From NCBI GenBank assembly GCA_011763485.2, contig JAANSK020254385.1, forward strand, positions 1 through 22,831: 22,831 nt of DNA, read 5' to 3'. Numbering within the stretch: position 1 is the stretch's first letter; each line of letters starts with the position of its first letter. The stretch is from Isoetes engelmannii (lineage: Eukaryota; Streptophyta; Lycopodiopsida; Isoetales; Isoetaceae). Position numbers and translations under genes: made by a program. This document shows positions 21,050-22,831 of this stretch, in pieces. The notes under the pieces were generated by a model. The model did not search any database, was not told the origin of the DNA, and saw nothing but the letters and a program-made list of their open reading frames with translations.

Positions 21050-22089
21050 ATGCCAATGATTGTCATGGTTTATTGCATTCCTACCGGACGAGTTTTTGAC
21101 TTTGTTGCGGGTAAGCAAAATTTTCGAGAAGCCCCTTGCAATTTCTACCTGAGAAGCACTGTATGTCAGCAACATCTACCCCATCCAATGAAGGACTCCT
21201 ATCCGTCAAAGAAAAGGTATGACAAATGACATTCGCAATACTATATGTCGTTTATAATTCATCGCTCCTTCTATTTCGGCATGGCCCATGTACTGGTGCA
21301 CCTACGGGCCCTAAGACTACTCTAAGATCACCTATTACTGGTTCAATCATGTAAACCTACGCATTGATGTAGCTCACGGAAGGGCAATCGATTCACCTGC
21401 CAATATGAGGTTCGGGTTTGCCCCATAGATCTCCAAGGAGAAGAAGGAATGGATTCGTCAAAAGCTCGTGCTCTACCACACTCCTCGTAGTGTGTTGAAC
21501 ATGCATTAGGAGAGATGGAATCTGAAATGCTCGATGAAAGGGAAAGAGCGTTTGCATAGAGATGACATGCTTTCCATGCACGACATCTATAAGTAGACAA
21601 GTCCATCGTACGCGATACTTGAAAATTGCACGAGGATCTGCCCACCAGCATCCACATGTGGGCTCAACAAAATGCAGGCAAAGTGTTCATCCACCAGCAA
21701 GGAACCCTATTCCAGTTAGTCGTTATGACCTCTATCCAAAGACAAGCTTTGATCCGGTTCGACAAAGACAAAGATATATGTATGAATTTCACATTCCAGA
21801 CAAATGACAAAAGGTAAGGCTGTCGCAATATATCTGACATCAATACCTCTCTTTATTTTGATCACACTCATTAACCTTACAATGTATTATCTTTTCACCC
21901 CAATTGCATTCAATGACCATTGCAATGGGATGTCGGTTGCTTGGGTTATCACGAACAACCAAACAAAGAGTGCCATATCTCAGTGCCTAGATGCATTGAG
22001 GGAGACAAATCCATGCTTATGATCCAGATTGTCATCTTTTGTGCTTCATCACGGATGATGCTCATGCGGAAATCAAAGCCTACATGTCG
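21050..22089 (+). pseudogene. Mutator-like transposase pseudogene, copy B
   Basis: The first relic (21050-21216) is intact where copy A has a stop: MVYCIPTGRVFDFVAGKQN and REAPCNFYLRSTVCQQHLPHP. The second (about 21290-21813) lacks the GCRCHF zinc-binding-like piece because of a 138-bp deletion. It has in-frame stops after MRFGFAP and NMH, a one-base deletion near 21592, and the same TGA (21620-21622) as copy A. The third (about 21884-22089) carries PIAFNDHCNGMSVAWVITNNQT and a CFITDDAHAEIKA-type end with a frameshift between them. The acceptor AG of copy A's intron is AT here (21882-21883). It is non-functional. Confidence 0.75.
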
Positions 22090-22240
22090 GTAAGAAACCA
22101 TTTTATCAACTAACGTCGTGAAGTTTTTTTTTTTCCTTTTTTTTTTGGCGGGGAGGGGGGGTATAGAATTGTGACTTGTCACCTTCCTCCCAACCAACTT
22201 CTCGACAAGCTAGCAACGCAAAAAGTTTTTGTCGATTAAG

Positions 22241-22712
22241 GAGGAGTGATTTTTGCTGTTGCATGCTTTTTGAATGTCAAAGCCCAATCAGAAAACAAAG
22301 CAAGTAAACATTTGTGGAAGAGCTATTGTCATAGTTGGACGACTTATATTTGCTGCTTTTTGAACAAAGTATGTAATGCCTTCAATCGATGTTCCTTACA
22401 TCTTTTTTGCCTTCATTTATATATGAGCAATGAGAAGAATATGCTTGGAGCATTGAAATCTTGCATAGAAGATGTAGGGGGATTCTTTATGCTCAATTCA
22501 AATATTTTAAAAGTTTGGCAAGCTATCTTGGTAGTTCTTATAAGCACTACAAGTTATGAGACATTGGACGCGCTTGAACTTTGCAAGCTTGAATAAGGAA
22601 AGGCTAGAACTGACATGGGAGTATATGATGGCTCTTGAAGAGGTGCAATTTATAAGATCTTAAAACCTAATGATATACAAAGCTCCAATGCCTATCTTGT
22701 CTTACTAATTGT

Positions 22713-22746
<34 letters not shown>

Positions 22747-22831
22747 GGGGAGCTATTTTTGAGCTTTTGTTTTTTAAAGACAATCATTTTGGGAAGTATC
22801 AGTCAAGCTTAATATCTTCTCTATATTTAAA
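22241..22831. other. Distal flank, no gene recognised
   Basis: An open frame of 116 codons (22246-22596) begins with GTG rather than ATG and resembles nothing I know; it is not called as a gene. A run of about 32 T residues lies at 22714-22745, followed by GGGGG. Confidence 0.5.

Larger units (their letters stand above)
19918..22240 (+). mobile_element. MULE-derived tandem unit B (degenerate)
   Basis: This is the second copy of the segment seen at 16271-19917, visibly similar along most of its length. It lacks the intron insertion of unit A and a 138-bp coding piece. It has about 30 extra bases near 21028-21050 relative to A, and a different sequence at about 20641-20710. The tail (GCTAGCAACGCAAAAAG and following, 22210-22240) matches the tail of unit A just before the A/B junction. 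Confidence 0.7.

Noticed and set aside
22246-22596. 116-codon plus-strand open frame after MULE unit B
   Set aside because: It starts with GTG, matches no family I know, and does not resemble the next part of a MULE transposase.
1-22831. CRISPR arrays, bacterial operons, tRNA or rRNA genes
   Set aside because: The window is plainly plant nuclear DNA with introns; no spaced identical repeats were seen and no cloverleaf or rRNA sequence was recognised by eye.

Overview
The window looks like nuclear DNA of a land plant. It holds two minus-strand genes split into many short exons by AT-rich GT-AG introns. Both encode plant-typical proteins, and the flanks are full of degraded DNA transposons. 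The species cannot be fixed from sequence alone; the Mutator-like transposase relics and gene structure would fit a fern or another non-seed vascular plant, but that is a weak inference.

Layout. Positions 1-2483 are non-coding and contain a 914-bp Mutator-type non-autonomous element (257-1170) with long terminal inverted repeats and a perfect 9-bp target-site duplication. Positions 2484-8302 (minus) are a 14-exon gene for a DUF21/CNNM-CorC magnesium transporter of the chloroplast MGR8/MGR9 type, about 801 residues. Positions 8303-10148 are an intergenic stretch rich in inverted repeats: a 44-47-bp-arm hairpin, a 17-bp-TIR element and a GC-rich palindromic cluster. Positions 10149-14891 (minus) are a 16-exon gene for a half-size ABCA transporter of the plant ATH group, about 931 residues, apparently complete. 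Positions 14892-16270 are its upstream flank. Positions 16271 to about 22240 are two head-to-tail copies of one Mutator-like (MULE) segment. Each copy has a GC-rich block followed by a broken transposase gene. A roughly 1.3-kb foreign insertion sits inside an intron of the first copy only. The last 600 bases hold no recognisable gene and a 32-base T run.

How the parts relate. The two intact genes lie in the same orientation, with the ABCA gene upstream of the CorC-type gene. Both encode membrane transporters, but nothing in the sequence links their functions. Exon boundaries were set by hand from splice signals, reading-frame continuity and remembered family conservation. Every exon of both genes joins in frame. 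The open-reading-frame starts at 8362 and 14906 are TTG codons, so I used the first in-frame ATGs, at 8302 and 14891. I saw no convincing new biological system. The most informative items are the dated tandem duplication of the MULE segment, the 66-bp stop-free intron in the ABCA gene, and a possible captured coding fragment in intron 6 of the CorC-type gene.
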